A stretch of 64,000 bases of DNA. It comes from Ochromonas danica. Taxonomy: Eukaryota > Sar > Chrysophyceae > Chromulinales > Chromulinaceae. The translations under genes and the position numbers were made by a program. The notes under the pieces are model-generated. The model did not search any database and had not been told where the DNA came from. It worked only from the letters and a program-made list of their open reading frames with translations. Position 1 is the stretch's first letter. Each line of letters opens with the position of its first letter. Positions 34,901-44,928 of the stretch are shown piece after piece. The stretch spans positions 62,001 through 126,000 of the forward strand of contig VKHL01000027.1 of assembly GCA_015146655.1 (NCBI GenBank), given 5' to 3'.

Positions 34901-35069
34901 TATATCTCACTCACATCGATGTGTTCGTTGAACTAAATGCAGATGGGTGCGCAATTTTGAGAGCGGTCTGATCGCAATGTGGAAGCGCCATGAACAAGGC
35001 TTACCACCTGACCATATCGACGTTGTGGATGATGCGCCCGTCTTCTCTATCCAGAATAGTATCCTCTAA
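31933..35069 (+). CDS. OGT: UDP-GlcNAc:protein O-GlcNAc transferase (OGT/SECRET AGENT type)
   Basis: Four exons, 31933-34496, 34571-34686, 34748-34856, 34943-35069, total 971 aa. It transfers GlcNAc to Ser/Thr of nuclear and cytosolic proteins. About twelve tetratricopeptide repeats of 34 residues fill residues 60-500 (for example AYNNLGNALKEEARLDEAI), with the Asn ladder seen in human OGT. The GT41 catalytic part follows: IGYVSSDFNNHPLAHLLQS (human His498 position conserved), FNQLYKIDP (human Lys842 conserved) and CNAHTTACDILWSGTPMITL. Where human has APKEEH (Lys898, uridine contact) this protein has APRAEH, a conservative Arg; the His is kept. The signature differs from the fucosyltransferase SPINDLY (GTTTTCESLYMG). 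The start at 31933 is the first ATG of the frame. Confidence 0.94.
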
Positions 35070-35248
35070 CGCCCTATATTCCTTCTTTTCCTTTCTGTAC
35101 ATACTTTTCGTGTTATTTCCACGGGACCATTTGCCAACTTAAGCTAATTCTCTGTCTATTATGCGTTATCACCATACAAGTTATTTATATACATTAAGCC
35201 AGAGAGAACGAAGAGGAATATACAATAGTTGACAAAACAAGAGCGACC

Positions 35249-35836
35249 TCAGTGGCGATCCAGTCGACGAGTTTGTTGGGGTGGCAAGGCAGGAGGGACA
35301 GGAATAGGGAGCAGGGAGAACAGCAGACGACTCACAAAGCGTGCAGTGTCCAAAACAACATTCCATAGTCCCACCAGCAAGAAATGGCGAGGGCGTCTCG
35401 TAACAATTGGAGCACCAGCAGGGAGAGGTTTGTTGCCTGTTCTCAGTCTGATCGCCTGTGCCAGCGGCGACTCCAGACTAACAGCGGGAGAAGGTGGAGG
35501 TGAAGAGAGATCAACCATGTGTTGTCTAGGCTGCAGGTAGACGTGGTCGAAGTAGTCTCTGTTTGCATGGCAGGGACGGTCGTCTACTTGGCAACGCCTC
35601 TGCCTCGGACAGAGACGCTCACAGTCAAAGTAGCACGTGCGTAGCTCCTCCCCGCCCTCTTCCAAGAGGGAAGGAGAGTAGGAGGAGGAAGGTAGCTCTG
35701 AGGCAACTGCACGATCACCCCAAGGTGTCATCGTGCAGGAAGGTCTTGCCTGCGGAGTGGCAGCTGCGAGAGCATCCACAGCATAAGAAGACCATTTCAT
35801 GCACAGCACTAGTACACATAGAAAATGCAAGATCAT
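35249..35836 (-). CDS. Hypothetical small secreted or membrane-anchored protein
   Basis: Single exon, 195 aa. The start ATG at 35836 begins a signal peptide (MILHFLCVLVLCMKW... YAVDA). A Cys-rich middle (CYFDCERLCPRQRRCQ, then DDRPCHANRDYF) and a Pro-rich link follow. Near the C-terminus is a hydrophobic stretch (LWNVVLDTARFVSRLLFSLL) that is amphipathic enough to be a membrane-lying helix or a weak anchor, then a short basic end. No family recognised. It is convergent with OGT, 179 bp between stops. No intron signals are needed. Confidence 0.65.
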   Translation of the reverse strand: MILHFLCVLVLCMKWSSYAVDALAAATPQARPSCTMTPWGDRAVASELPSSSYSPSLLEEGGEELRTCYFDCERLCPRQRRCQVDDRPCHANRDYFDHVYLQPRQHMVDLSSPPPSPAVSLESPLAQAIRLRTGNKPLPAGAPIVTRRPRHFLLVGLWNVVLDTARFVSRLLFSLLPIPVPPALPPQQTRRLDRH

Positions 35837-36222
35837 TTGGATCCAAAGACTCAGACGCCAGTTCACAGGAATTTCTTCTTTCTTGAGTGGGCAGGCTGGG
35901 GTTGTTGCAGCTTCTCTTCTCCTGCTTCTGTTGTCTCTCGTTCGTCATGCAAGGCTGACCATGCAAGCTGCAACTCCCATGCAACACAATAATACTCTCC
36001 GTAACGCATGCATGGTAAGAAGTTACAACACAGTCTGTGTGGTGCAGTAGTCTAGTGGAACAGAGGAGTTATCCTCAGCACTAGAGAACACTGGGCAAAT
36101 ACGCATCTAGACTAACACCGTATCGCTTAACACAGAAGAGCTGAGTTGCTGTCTGCTTGCTCTTAGGAAGCATCTTGAGTGAAAAGCAGAAGGTATTAGT
36201 TACAACCGCAAATAACAGCTCT
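35837..36222. other. Intergenic gap
   Basis: 386 bp between the start of the small secreted protein gene and the stop of the next gene, both on the minus strand. Nothing recognisable apart from short chance frames. Confidence 0.55.
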
Positions 36223-39200
36223 CTAGTACTTGAGTTTGATCACCAGCGCCTCACGCCCCCTTCGCAAGAATTCTTCTTGGCAGCTGCTCGTTCGCAAGCG
36301 CGCACGACGTCCGGACCTCTTACCTAGCCCTACCTCTCCCCCTCCTCCAACGGAACCATCTAGCGAACGAGCAGGTCCTGTGGAAACCTGACCTAACCCT
36401 TGACCAACGTTCTGCACCGAAAGAGAAGATTGATTGCCAGCGCGGGAAACGGGAGCACAGACCCAGGCCACAGAGCCTGAGGAATGCACGACACGCGCGA
36501 GTCCACAGTGTAGCAGATAGGGATCATCCACGGCCACGAGGAGGTCGACCAAACCTTTGGAATAGAGTACATCTGCTCGAAGATCGGCAAGAAGATGTTG
36601 TTCTTCTTCAGCTACGAGAGGTTGACCGAGATTATCTAAACCTTGTCGTGCTCTCCTCCCATTGTCGCTTCCTGTTGTTTCTCCACCCTCATCTCCTTTG
36701 TCAGCTTGACAGAGAAGGAAATCCTTCATCAGATGAAAGAGATTGGTCTGTAAACGATGAACACGTTCTGGCGTGATGAGAAATTTCTTGCGATCCTTTG
36801 GCGACAGGCGCTGACTTTGTTGCAAGAACAAGTCCATGCAGTCTTGTAAAGCAGCGCCAAAGCCAAGCAATCCACCACTTGCTCCTTCTCCACACACAAC
36901 TAACGCGGATTGGGCCATGTTGACCAGTCCCTCACATGTGGCGAGCAGCATGGCCAAGACTTGCAACATCTCCTCGGACAATCTGCCCGCAGCGAGAGGC
37001 AGGCGATAACCTTGACCATCGCGTCCCGAGGCTGCTGCAGCACCGCAAACCGGACAGAGAAAATGTACGCGATAGTCATAGAGCTCGACTTTCTCCTCGT
37101 TTTGCTCCTCTTGCTGTTCCTCACTCTCTGGGGATGAAGAGAAACTGTGCTCCACCAGTCCGGTAGAACCACGTTTTTCACAACGAGTCAGCAAAGGCAA
37201 AAGAGGGAAATCGGAGAGATCGCGAACTGCCAGCGCCTTGGCCTCAGGTCCTTGTGCCAAAGCCTCCAAACGATCGCGTACCTGCTGTGCCATTGTTCGC
37301 ATCTGATCTCTGCTAACAGCGAGCAAGTCATCCAAAGCATCCAGGAAGGCCCTACCCTTTCCATGGATTACTGGCTTGAAGAGCGACTCCAAAGGCGAGC
37401 GAGTGAGTCCAAGACATCGGATGCGCTGCAAGAGTTCCTCCTGCACCTGCTTCTCCTTCCATACACTCTTGCAACTCAGCAGCATTGCTCGAGACATCTC
37501 GTCGATAGCCTTGGAAAAGGTAGAATAAGGTGCCAAGAGTGGGGGACGACGAGAAAGCTTGCATCGCAAATACACCAATCGTCCATCTTCTTCCAGAACT
37601 TGTTGCTCTTGTTCCTTCTTGATGGTGGCATCTTCCTCAAGGTAACCGAAAAGTTGCTCACGCAATCTTGTGCGTTCTCCAGAACCAGTTAACCAGGCAG
37701 TCTCCACCTCTTCTACGAGCAGCAGATCGAGGCCGGAGACCGCAGGTGAAGCGTAGAGGTTATGGTAAAGATGGCTGCGGTAGAACTTGTTCTCAGGCAG
37801 CTGACGCATCGCTTCCTCCTCCCCTAGTAGGCTGGTGCTACCGGCTTCTTCTCCTTCCATTACGGCGGGGGCGTCGAGGAGAAACATCGGTGAAGCAAGA
37901 CAGAACTCCTGCAGCTCAATTCCCCACATCTCTGTCTGAAGGTAATGCCTCACTTTCATCATAGTCGACAGGCAGTAGTTGGAGATTTCCGTTGACTCCT
38001 CTTCCTCCTCTTGTTGTTGCTCGGGGAGGTCAGGCGGAGAAGATGTCTTACTCTCTGTTGCTTCTTCTTCCTCCACATTTGCAAAGGCAGTGGCGGTGTC
38101 GATGCCAGTGTATGGACGATAGGGAAGATTTGTGGCAACAGTGATCTGAAAGCCAACGCGGTCTTCATCGCGATACGGAAGCACTAGAAATTGCTTCAGA
38201 TACTCCTTCACCTGGATCGTCTCTTCGACTTCAATAGACTCCTGCTCCAACTCATCCGTCTTCTTCTGCAGAGATTGAGAAAGCTCCGATGATGATGCTG
38301 CAGGTTCATCCGCATTACCATCAATATCCTCAACAGGGAGGACCGCTGGAATTGGAGGAGGAGTGGTCGCTTCCTCAGCCAATGGCTCATCAGCAGAAGA
38401 CGGAGAAGGAGGGGCAGGGGGGACAGGAGGGGCGGGAGGAGGAAGAGTGGGAGCATCCTCAACCTCTTGTTGCTTCTTCGTTCGTTTCTTCGCAGTCAGT
38501 TCTACCTTGCTGATCAAGTTGAAACCATCTTTGTAAACATTAAGCGCCAAACTGGAGGGCTCAAGGTCATTGAGAAAGACGAACAGCTTGGGGAAGAAGC
38601 CCGGAACCAACTCACATCTCTTCTTATCTACCAGACAGAACACCCGCGTTACCACATGGGTCATTTGAGCCAAGAGACGAGTGCGGGAGAAGTCAGTTTC
38701 CTCGGTGATGGATTTGGGAATGAGGCCGATGGCCCAATAGCATTTCTCTTCTTCCTCAACCTTTTCCTGATTCATCGCAGTCGTGAGTTGTTGTGCAGAT
38801 GGAAGCGCGGGTGCTGAGGATGGAAGTGTAGCGGACGAGTTGGAGCGGTTATAAGCCTCTACATAGACGCTGCTACCGCTCTGAGAAGCAGTAGAAGGAG
38901 GAGGGGGGTGTAAATAAGCAGGATTGAACTGAGGTGGGTCATAGACTCCGGAGACCTCCTGCTGTGTCCTCTTGTACCACACTGGGATGCAAACTCCAAG
39001 CAACACCAGCAGCCTTGGAATGGTGATGGGTAAGACAGGTAAGTAAGTCAGCAGCAATTTAATCTGCTGACTCGTCAGGATCAAATCAAAAGGATCGCGG
39101 TTATTCTTGCCCGTGAATGACCTCAAATTGCCATAAAGATAGCCCAAGATGGTATGGGAAAGGTCATGAGGAGAAGTGATGACAATATGATCGGCTTCCA

Positions 39201-41550
39201 AAGTAGCAATTTCGTCTTCCTGTGCATGGAGGAGATACTTTTGGCGCTGTTGAGGCACCACAAAGATCTTGCCTAAGGTTTGCAAGATCTCGAGAATATA
39301 AGATGAGAGAAGGGCTTCCACTTCGTCGACAATATGAGGTCGCTTTTGCATTTCTTTCAAGAGGGCAAGACGTTGACTATCTTCTTCACTCAGTCCTCCT
39401 GCTGTAGAAGAAGCTGATGCTTGTTGCGCGATGAGGAAAGCTTGAAGTTGTTTGCTGAAAAAGGACTTAATGGTAGAGGTGACCATAAACTGTAAATCTT
39501 CCTCTCTCATGACGATGGAGAGATCGAGCATATTGACTAGGTCCCAGCAATAGGCTTGTAACTTCGACTCACGTGACAGGCTGTGATCGATGTGATGGGC
39601 AGCACCAGCTTTCAGTGCATCAATGAGGGCCTGAACACTGAACTTCATGCGTGCATCAACCACCAAGAGATCATTACCCAAGAGAATAAAATCCGCACTT
39701 CTCTTCTTTCTATTCCTCCTCTTCCCTCCGCTGGAAGCAGCAGGAGTGGTGGAAGCAGAGAGACTAGCCGAGAGGTTCCTGAACCACTGACTCCCCGCAC
39801 CGTCTGGCTTGTCCTCTCCCTGGGCCTTGTAGTCTTGAAAGGTCTGTAGTGTGAAGGATTTGCGTACCTCAGTCATGATCTTGCGCTTGACTGCCTGTAG
39901 ATCATCCTCGGAGAGATGTGTTTCAATCTCAAATGTATTGAGCACAAGACAGATTGGTATGCCACCTCTCAGTCCTTCAATACCACCACTTCCATTCTCT
40001 TCATCTTCGCTTGATCTACAATATCGCTGATGTACTGACGAATAGAGAAATCGCAACCAAAATAGTGTGCGATCGATCAAGCGTTCAGTAGAATTGCGCA
40101 CTTTCCGAACCTTATCGTAAAGTGGCAAAACTAAGATATAGAGAGAATCAGATTGATTTAAGAAGATGGCATGATTTAGGAGGTATTCTTGCTGCCCAGC
40201 ATAGTCATGAATAAGATAATGAGTGGTGCGATTGTCAGTGAGGGTAAGAGAATGAGTCAGTCGGGTGGTCTCCATGCCTCGCGTGCGCCCTTCAGCCGCT
40301 GGGACATCCACTGCACTGTCAAACAAATCTAAAGTCTGCCAATTCAGCATGTTGAGGTGAATCAGTTGTGATATCCATTTGCTGCACACAGTCTTGCCAG
40401 CATAGCCATCGCCTATTAAATGCATGCGCACCACACCCATACTTTGCACTCCTTCGCGATTCAATGCTAAGAATAACAAGGCCAGGAAAACTCTCTTGTC
40501 ACTATTCTCAGCGGCTAACTCGTGCGCATACTTATCGACTGAGAACGCTTTGCAAAGCAATCCTTCGGGATAGTGTTGGATGAAATATTTGATAACCTCT
40601 AACGAATGGTTATTCCTCGCTGCATGGTGCAATGGCAGCCATTCCTCTTCATCCAGTATTTGCAAACTCTCTGGATAATACGAGTGCAGACATGAAATGA
40701 TCTCGACATTCATGGAGAATCGGGCAGCGGTGTGAATCGGAAGCCATCCATTGCCATCGCCATGACGCAAAGCCGCGGGATATAAATCTAATAAATACTT
40801 CACGATACCTAATGAAATATTGCGAATACTATGGTGGAGTGGTAATCGTCCGTCTTCATCTTCAGCACAGATGCTTGTAGGATGCAATGCAATCAACAAC
40901 TTCATGATCGCCATGGAGGGATTATTGCGAGCTGCACAATGAATAGGCCACATTCCTTTATTTCCTCCTAAGAAGAGACTATCTGGGAATTGATCAGCAA
41001 GGTACTTCAGCACATCAGTGTTATTGTTGAAATGAGCAGCGCAGTGGATGGGCAAAGAGCCGTGGACAGACTTCTCGCACAGACCGCCTGCATATCTGAC
41101 TACTAACAGCTCAATAACTTCTTTGGAAGAGTTATCACGTGCTGCAAAATGTAATGGTAGCCATCCATCACGATCACGTTCTCGAATGGACTCTGGGTAA
41201 ATAGACAGACAAAGCTGCAAGAGGTCCAGGTCCTGACAAAATCGAATTAAATGATGGAATGGAAGCATGCCATGATCATCTTTCTCTCTCAATCCTCTAC
41301 TATATCCATTTAAGAGGATCTGGAAATAGTCGCTGGAGAGGTTCTTCTCTGCGGCGTAATGGATGGGCAGCTTGCCGTCCAGGTCCTTCACTGTGAGACC
41401 ATCGCCATAGCCTTTCACCAACAAGTTGATGGCTGCTAAGGGGGCCTTTTGCTTCAAGGCATGATGAATAGGAAGCATATTGGCAGCATCTTTAGCATCT
41501 AATTTGCCAGATAATCCTCTGATTGTCTCTTCGTCCCATTTCGAGGTCAT
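36223..41550 (-). CDS. Ankyrin-repeat Roc/ROCO-like GTPase
   Basis: Single open frame of 1,775 aa. Residues 1-350 are about ten ankyrin-type repeats with a shared core (LPIHYAAEKN, WLPLHFAARDNSSKEVIEL, WPIHCAARNNPSMAIMKLL, WLPIHTAARFSMNVEIISC). A Roc (Ras of complex) GTPase domain follows at about 373-560: P-loop GDGYAGKT, switch 2 DYAGQQEY, then a hydrophobic LYILVLPL strand. Most ROCO proteins use DxxG in the same place, so this one keeps it as DYAG. The next 450 residues fit the place and helical style of a COR domain but I cannot prove it. The rest is partly Pro/Glu-rich (PPAPPVPPAPPSP) with no kinase domain visible. Absence of introns over 5.3 kb is odd for this locus. Confidence 0.8.
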   Translation of the reverse strand: MTSKWDEETIRGLSGKLDAKDAANMLPIHHALKQKAPLAAINLLVKGYGDGLTVKDLDGKLPIHYAAEKNLSSDYFQILLNGYSRGLREKDDHGMLPFHHLIRFCQDLDLLQLCLSIYPESIRERDRDGWLPLHFAARDNSSKEVIELLVVRYAGGLCEKSVHGSLPIHCAAHFNNNTDVLKYLADQFPDSLFLGGNKGMWPIHCAARNNPSMAIMKLLIALHPTSICAEDEDGRLPLHHSIRNISLGIVKYLLDLYPAALRHGDGNGWLPIHTAARFSMNVEIISCLHSYYPESLQILDEEEWLPLHHAARNNHSLEVIKYFIQHYPEGLLCKAFSVDKYAHELAAENSDKRVFLALLFLALNREGVQSMGVVRMHLIGDGYAGKTVCSKWISQLIHLNMLNWQTLDLFDSAVDVPAAEGRTRGMETTRLTHSLTLTDNRTTHYLIHDYAGQQEYLLNHAIFLNQSDSLYILVLPLYDKVRKVRNSTERLIDRTLFWLRFLYSSVHQRYCRSSEDEENGSGGIEGLRGGIPICLVLNTFEIETHLSEDDLQAVKRKIMTEVRKSFTLQTFQDYKAQGEDKPDGAGSQWFRNLSASLSASTTPAASSGGKRRNRKKRSADFILLGNDLLVVDARMKFSVQALIDALKAGAAHHIDHSLSRESKLQAYCWDLVNMLDLSIVMREEDLQFMVTSTIKSFFSKQLQAFLIAQQASASSTAGGLSEEDSQRLALLKEMQKRPHIVDEVEALLSSYILEILQTLGKIFVVPQQRQKYLLHAQEDEIATLEADHIVITSPHDLSHTILGYLYGNLRSFTGKNNRDPFDLILTSQQIKLLLTYLPVLPITIPRLLVLLGVCIPVWYKRTQQEVSGVYDPPQFNPAYLHPPPPSTASQSGSSVYVEAYNRSNSSATLPSSAPALPSAQQLTTAMNQEKVEEEEKCYWAIGLIPKSITEETDFSRTRLLAQMTHVVTRVFCLVDKKRCELVPGFFPKLFVFLNDLEPSSLALNVYKDGFNLISKVELTAKKRTKKQQEVEDAPTLPPPAPPVPPAPPSPSSADEPLAEEATTPPPIPAVLPVEDIDGNADEPAASSSELSQSLQKKTDELEQESIEVEETIQVKEYLKQFLVLPYRDEDRVGFQITVATNLPYRPYTGIDTATAFANVEEEEATESKTSSPPDLPEQQQEEEEESTEISNYCLSTMMKVRHYLQTEMWGIELQEFCLASPMFLLDAPAVMEGEEAGSTSLLGEEEAMRQLPENKFYRSHLYHNLYASPAVSGLDLLLVEEVETAWLTGSGERTRLREQLFGYLEEDATIKKEQEQQVLEEDGRLVYLRCKLSRRPPLLAPYSTFSKAIDEMSRAMLLSCKSVWKEKQVQEELLQRIRCLGLTRSPLESLFKPVIHGKGRAFLDALDDLLAVSRDQMRTMAQQVRDRLEALAQGPEAKALAVRDLSDFPLLPLLTRCEKRGSTGLVEHSFSSSPESEEQQEEQNEEKVELYDYRVHFLCPVCGAAAASGRDGQGYRLPLAAGRLSEEMLQVLAMLLATCEGLVNMAQSALVVCGEGASGGLLGFGAALQDCMDLFLQQSQRLSPKDRKKFLITPERVHRLQTNLFHLMKDFLLCQADKGDEGGETTGSDNGRRARQGLDNLGQPLVAEEEQHLLADLRADVLYSKGLVDLLVAVDDPYLLHCGLARVVHSSGSVAWVCAPVSRAGNQSSLSVQNVGQGLGQVSTGPARSLDGSVGGGGEVGLGKRSGRRARLRTSSCQEEFLRRGREALVIKLKY

Positions 41551-43137
41551 GGTCGAAAGAAGAATCTAGTTCGAAAGATAGGAAAAGGATGTCTAGGAGA
41601 TTCACAACGATGCTCAAATAAGGCTATATGAGACAGCAGTGGTGAGTGAGAAAAGTCTGATTTGATTATGATCGAAGCAAATCGATTGATTCGTCACAGA
41701 GCCCAGCTGGGAGGAGGCGATGGTGACTTTCCTTGAGTGAAATGAACAGTTTTAATGACAATTTGGCGGGTTTGGAAGAACTGTTGGAGATTTGATTGTA
41801 GACAGGAATTAGCTAGTAGTTAATCTACAGGAGCAATATAACAGGGATCTACGGTGAAGTAAAAGATCTACATACATACCCTCCAACCGCCCTCCAGAGG
41901 CGCAGCTGATTTACTAATCGTTAAGAGACATGCTGTATCGAAGCTAACCTCATTGACTCTCGCAAGCTGAAGACCATACCATCACAAAAGCAGCCTGCAC
42001 GAGAACGTTCGTGGACTGCTTGGATCAAGCAAGACTCTGGCATAACGGCCTCCACACGCATGAGGCAAGATGGTAGCCTTTACAAGAGCTACAAGAGCTG
42101 GACTTTAGAAGAGTCCATCCGTGAAATCTGTGAACGAATTCTAGACTCTCGACAATACGCTGCCGCAGTAATATTATATAGATTTCTTTCCATATAACCA
42201 TTCCACCTAATGTTCCCTCTCTTCCATGGCAGCACACAGACGAAAATGTTGAAAGAGCGATGCTAATCAAAGGGAATAGTAGTGAGAAGAAGCAAAGGAC
42301 TATTCTTCCTCGGACATGTTCTTCCAATAGATTCCACAATCTCATCCGTGGCCACCAGATGTAGAACTGACGAATAACTTCCCACTTCAAATATCTCAAC
42401 ATTCAGCAGTAGATAAATAGATATTCCAACAGAACAACTGCTGACAAAAGATATGCTGGTTACACTCGGCTTTTTGTCTACTCGGCCTTAGATGTGGGCT
42501 ATCTAAGGGCTTGCCTTTCAACAGTGGGGGTCAACTTTTACCAAGGAATTGTTCTGTTAGCAGGGCAATGACACGATCTTCAAAAGACATTCCACCATTA
42601 ACACTTCACGGCAGCCCAGCCAAGCATGCAACAGAAGACTCCTTTCCTACTCGCAAACTCGTCACCTACTGTGCTTGTTGTGATCCAGAGGGAAGATAAG
42701 CACGACATGCAAGTCTCTTGACCCTTGCATTGGGCTTGGCCCTGTCTATCCTGTAAGTTAGTGAACTCTTAATATTTCCTTAATTTAAGATCATATATGC
42801 AGCTGCTTGGTCACAGAAAGCCTTGGTCCACACATCCCCATATACAGTATGCCATATCATCATTAATGTGATCTTGTTTGTCCTCGTGATCGATCTTGAT
42901 GGTGTTGTTGGCAGATCATCGACACCGAACTCGTGAAAAAGGCTTTTAAAACCAACTCTACCGATCAGCAAAATCGCGTAAATGCATTGTGATGGGAAAA
43001 CTGTTGAGCCAGATTTTCAGATCTGGGAAATTAGGGGGAAGCTGGGGATTTTAATCTCCACACATAAAAAAGAAAAAACTTATAATGAAATGAGGCGTTA
43101 AGGTTGGTTAGGACTATCAACTCGCCATCGTCTTCAA
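41551..43137. other. Gene-poor region
   Basis: 1.59 kb between the ROCO-like start and the stop of the S1-RRM gene. It should hold the promoter of the former and the 3' flank of the latter. A minus-strand frame at 42402-42025 (125 codons, Trp-rich) is open but has no family similarity or clean start context and is probably chance. No tRNA, repeat or mobile element was seen. Confidence 0.5.
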
Positions 43138-44439
43138 CTACCGCTTAGATTCTCTTAGGCGGCCTGAGAAAGGACGAGAGCTCCTCTCCTCTCTCTCCTG
43201 CGAATTCCTATCGAAAAAGGAATCACGGGAAGATCGACCCTTGCCTTTCGCTCGTCCTTCATTCGCGTCTCCTTCTGCAACTACACTATCAAGATAGAAG
43301 GCTTTTGTACGATTTTCACCAGATATCTCAGTTTCTCTACTGTTTGATCTTGACGAATTGCCCTCACTTTTCACCTCCTTGGCGAAGCGCATTGATTTCG
43401 TCTTACTTTCTTCCGCTACAGGCTTCTTGCGAGGATTGTCTGCATCATCAGCACGTAATTGTCTTCCCATCACTTCCAGACCTTTGAGTTTCGCCAACGC
43501 ATCTTGCATGGTGAAAGTTGCATCCGATACAAGGTCTGCAAAGGCATAGCCCTTACATACATTCGTCTCTCGATCTGTGACAATGCGAATTTTTCCAATC
43601 ACATCCTTGTCCAAGCGTGTAGCAAGAGCCTTACGAAGAATGACCTCATTGATTGAGCTAGGCAGGTTACCCAAGAAAATACTAGGAGGCCGTACTATAC
43701 GCTGGTCTTCAGGAACAAATGTCAATTCTCCTGAACCAATCTTAATCATTCTCTCCTTATATAGAATACCAATCGCTCGTTTAAATTCCGATTTTGACAC
43801 TCCGGGGAACAAGCGGTGAATATCTTCGATGGTGCTGTGATCATCAACAGATATCTTACCAGAAGGAGATGTTGTCAGAGCATCGAGAACCCACCCCTTA
43901 ATTTCATTCATGCGTTCTTTGCCAACAGGGCGAAGGCAGATATCAATCCTGCTGTCTTCGCGAACCCGACTGACATATCCATGCAACAAATCTCCAACAC
44001 GAACTTTGACTCCATTTTCTTCTTCGTAGTGTCTGATCTCGCTTTGTGTGACCAAACTACGATCTGTACTATCTTCCACCTGTACGGACGCACCCAATGG
44101 ACCGAATGATTGCACAACCACCTTCACTTTCTGTTCTCGTTTATAGTTGCCTATATTTTGAATTGGAGGAGAATCACCGATAACATCATTCCCTTCTGTT
44201 TCTTTTTGTCCATCATTTGTCTCAAAAGCAGGAGACCGAGCATATTGACTAAACGGAGACCTGAGGGTAAAAGTCTTGTGCGGAGAAATGTGTTGAACGC
44301 ATGCAGCACTTGTTAATCTCCATGCAAAACTAGCTTTTCCCCATTGCTTGACAACTCCATACCTCGAGATCTTGAGGCCAATAGCATACATAGCGAAAAA
44401 TATAAGGAAAATGGTGGTACGTATTGCTTCTTTTGCCAT
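43138..44439 (-). CDS. CvfB-like S1/winged-helix protein fused to an RRM, organelle-targeted
   Basis: Single exon, 433 aa. The N-terminus has a hydrophobic signal-like segment (TTIFLIFFAMYAIGL) followed by a basic, acid-free stretch (KQWGKASFAWRLTSA), like a bipartite plastid presequence of complex algae; KASFAW loosely recalls the ASAFAP cleavage motif. Residues about 100-175 match the S1 part of bacterial CvfB-type RNA-binding proteins (SFGPLGASVQV, VRVGDLLHGYVSRVRED). The CvfB winged helix follows (GKISVDDHSTIEDI, FKRAIGILYKERMIKI). A eukaryotic RRM comes next (about 250-335; IFLGNLPSSINEVILRKAL with RNP2, KGYAFADLVS as RNP1), then a basic RS-like tail. Role is inferred: organellar RNA binding or translation control. 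Domain calls are firm; the targeting compartment is less so. Confidence 0.83.
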   Translation of the reverse strand: MAKEAIRTTIFLIFFAMYAIGLKISRYGVVKQWGKASFAWRLTSAACVQHISPHKTFTLRSPFSQYARSPAFETNDGQKETEGNDVIGDSPPIQNIGNYKREQKVKVVVQSFGPLGASVQVEDSTDRSLVTQSEIRHYEEENGVKVRVGDLLHGYVSRVREDSRIDICLRPVGKERMNEIKGWVLDALTTSPSGKISVDDHSTIEDIHRLFPGVSKSEFKRAIGILYKERMIKIGSGELTFVPEDQRIVRPPSIFLGNLPSSINEVILRKALATRLDKDVIGKIRIVTDRETNVCKGYAFADLVSDATFTMQDALAKLKGLEVMGRQLRADDADNPRKKPVAEESKTKSMRFAKEVKSEGNSSRSNSRETEISGENRTKAFYLDSVVAEGDANEGRAKGKGRSSRDSFFDRNSQEREERSSRPFSGRLRESKR

Positions 44440-44928
44440 TTTGGCTTGCCATACAAAACATGCCGTGCTCTCTCTGTTGGGTGGTGGTGAGGTATTGTTA
44501 CTTCACACGCAATGAAAACTGCTTTTGGAACTCCGTAGAATCTCAAAATTTCACACGCAATGAAGAATTCCAAAATTCCGGAATTACGACGTTTGTCAAG
44601 GTCAGTTTTGGCAACGAGGTGCAGGGAAAGCAGTTCGCTTGGCAAGGGAAGTGGCGGCGACGGTGTGTGGCAGTCCACGAGCAGTTGCTGTCTGTCCCTC
44701 TCGCTGCTCCACAACTTCCTCGGTTGTCTGTCCCGTCATCAATCATCTCATCATCCCCTTCATAACTTATTCCATCATTGCCACGACGATTGGACGATTC
44801 TATTCTTTAGATTAGATTGTTACATTCCTGCTTGTGAAGACAGTCGGCTTTGAAAGTATTTTTTTTTATTGTTACTTTGTGCCACCTCCTTACCTTCAAA
44901 AAGATATTTTCTTCTAACAAGCAATAAG
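44440..44928. promoter_or_regulatory. Divergent promoter region between two RNA-binding protein genes
   Basis: 489 bp between outward-reading start codons of the S1-RRM gene and the two-RRM gene. A 9-nt string (TTCACACGC followed by AATGAA) occurs twice at about 44502-44516 and 44550-44565, a short direct repeat 49 bp apart that could be a regulatory or duplication trace. Confidence 0.5.

Noticed and set aside
36690-40600. Several open frames of 60-180 codons antisense to the ROCO-like gene
   Set aside because: They are shadows of the long frame's codon bias (poly-Glu and Pro stretches) and have no independent similarity.
42025-42402. 125-codon minus-strand open frame rich in Trp and Leu
   Set aside because: No family pattern, no supporting splice context, and open frames of this size occur by chance in 64 kb.
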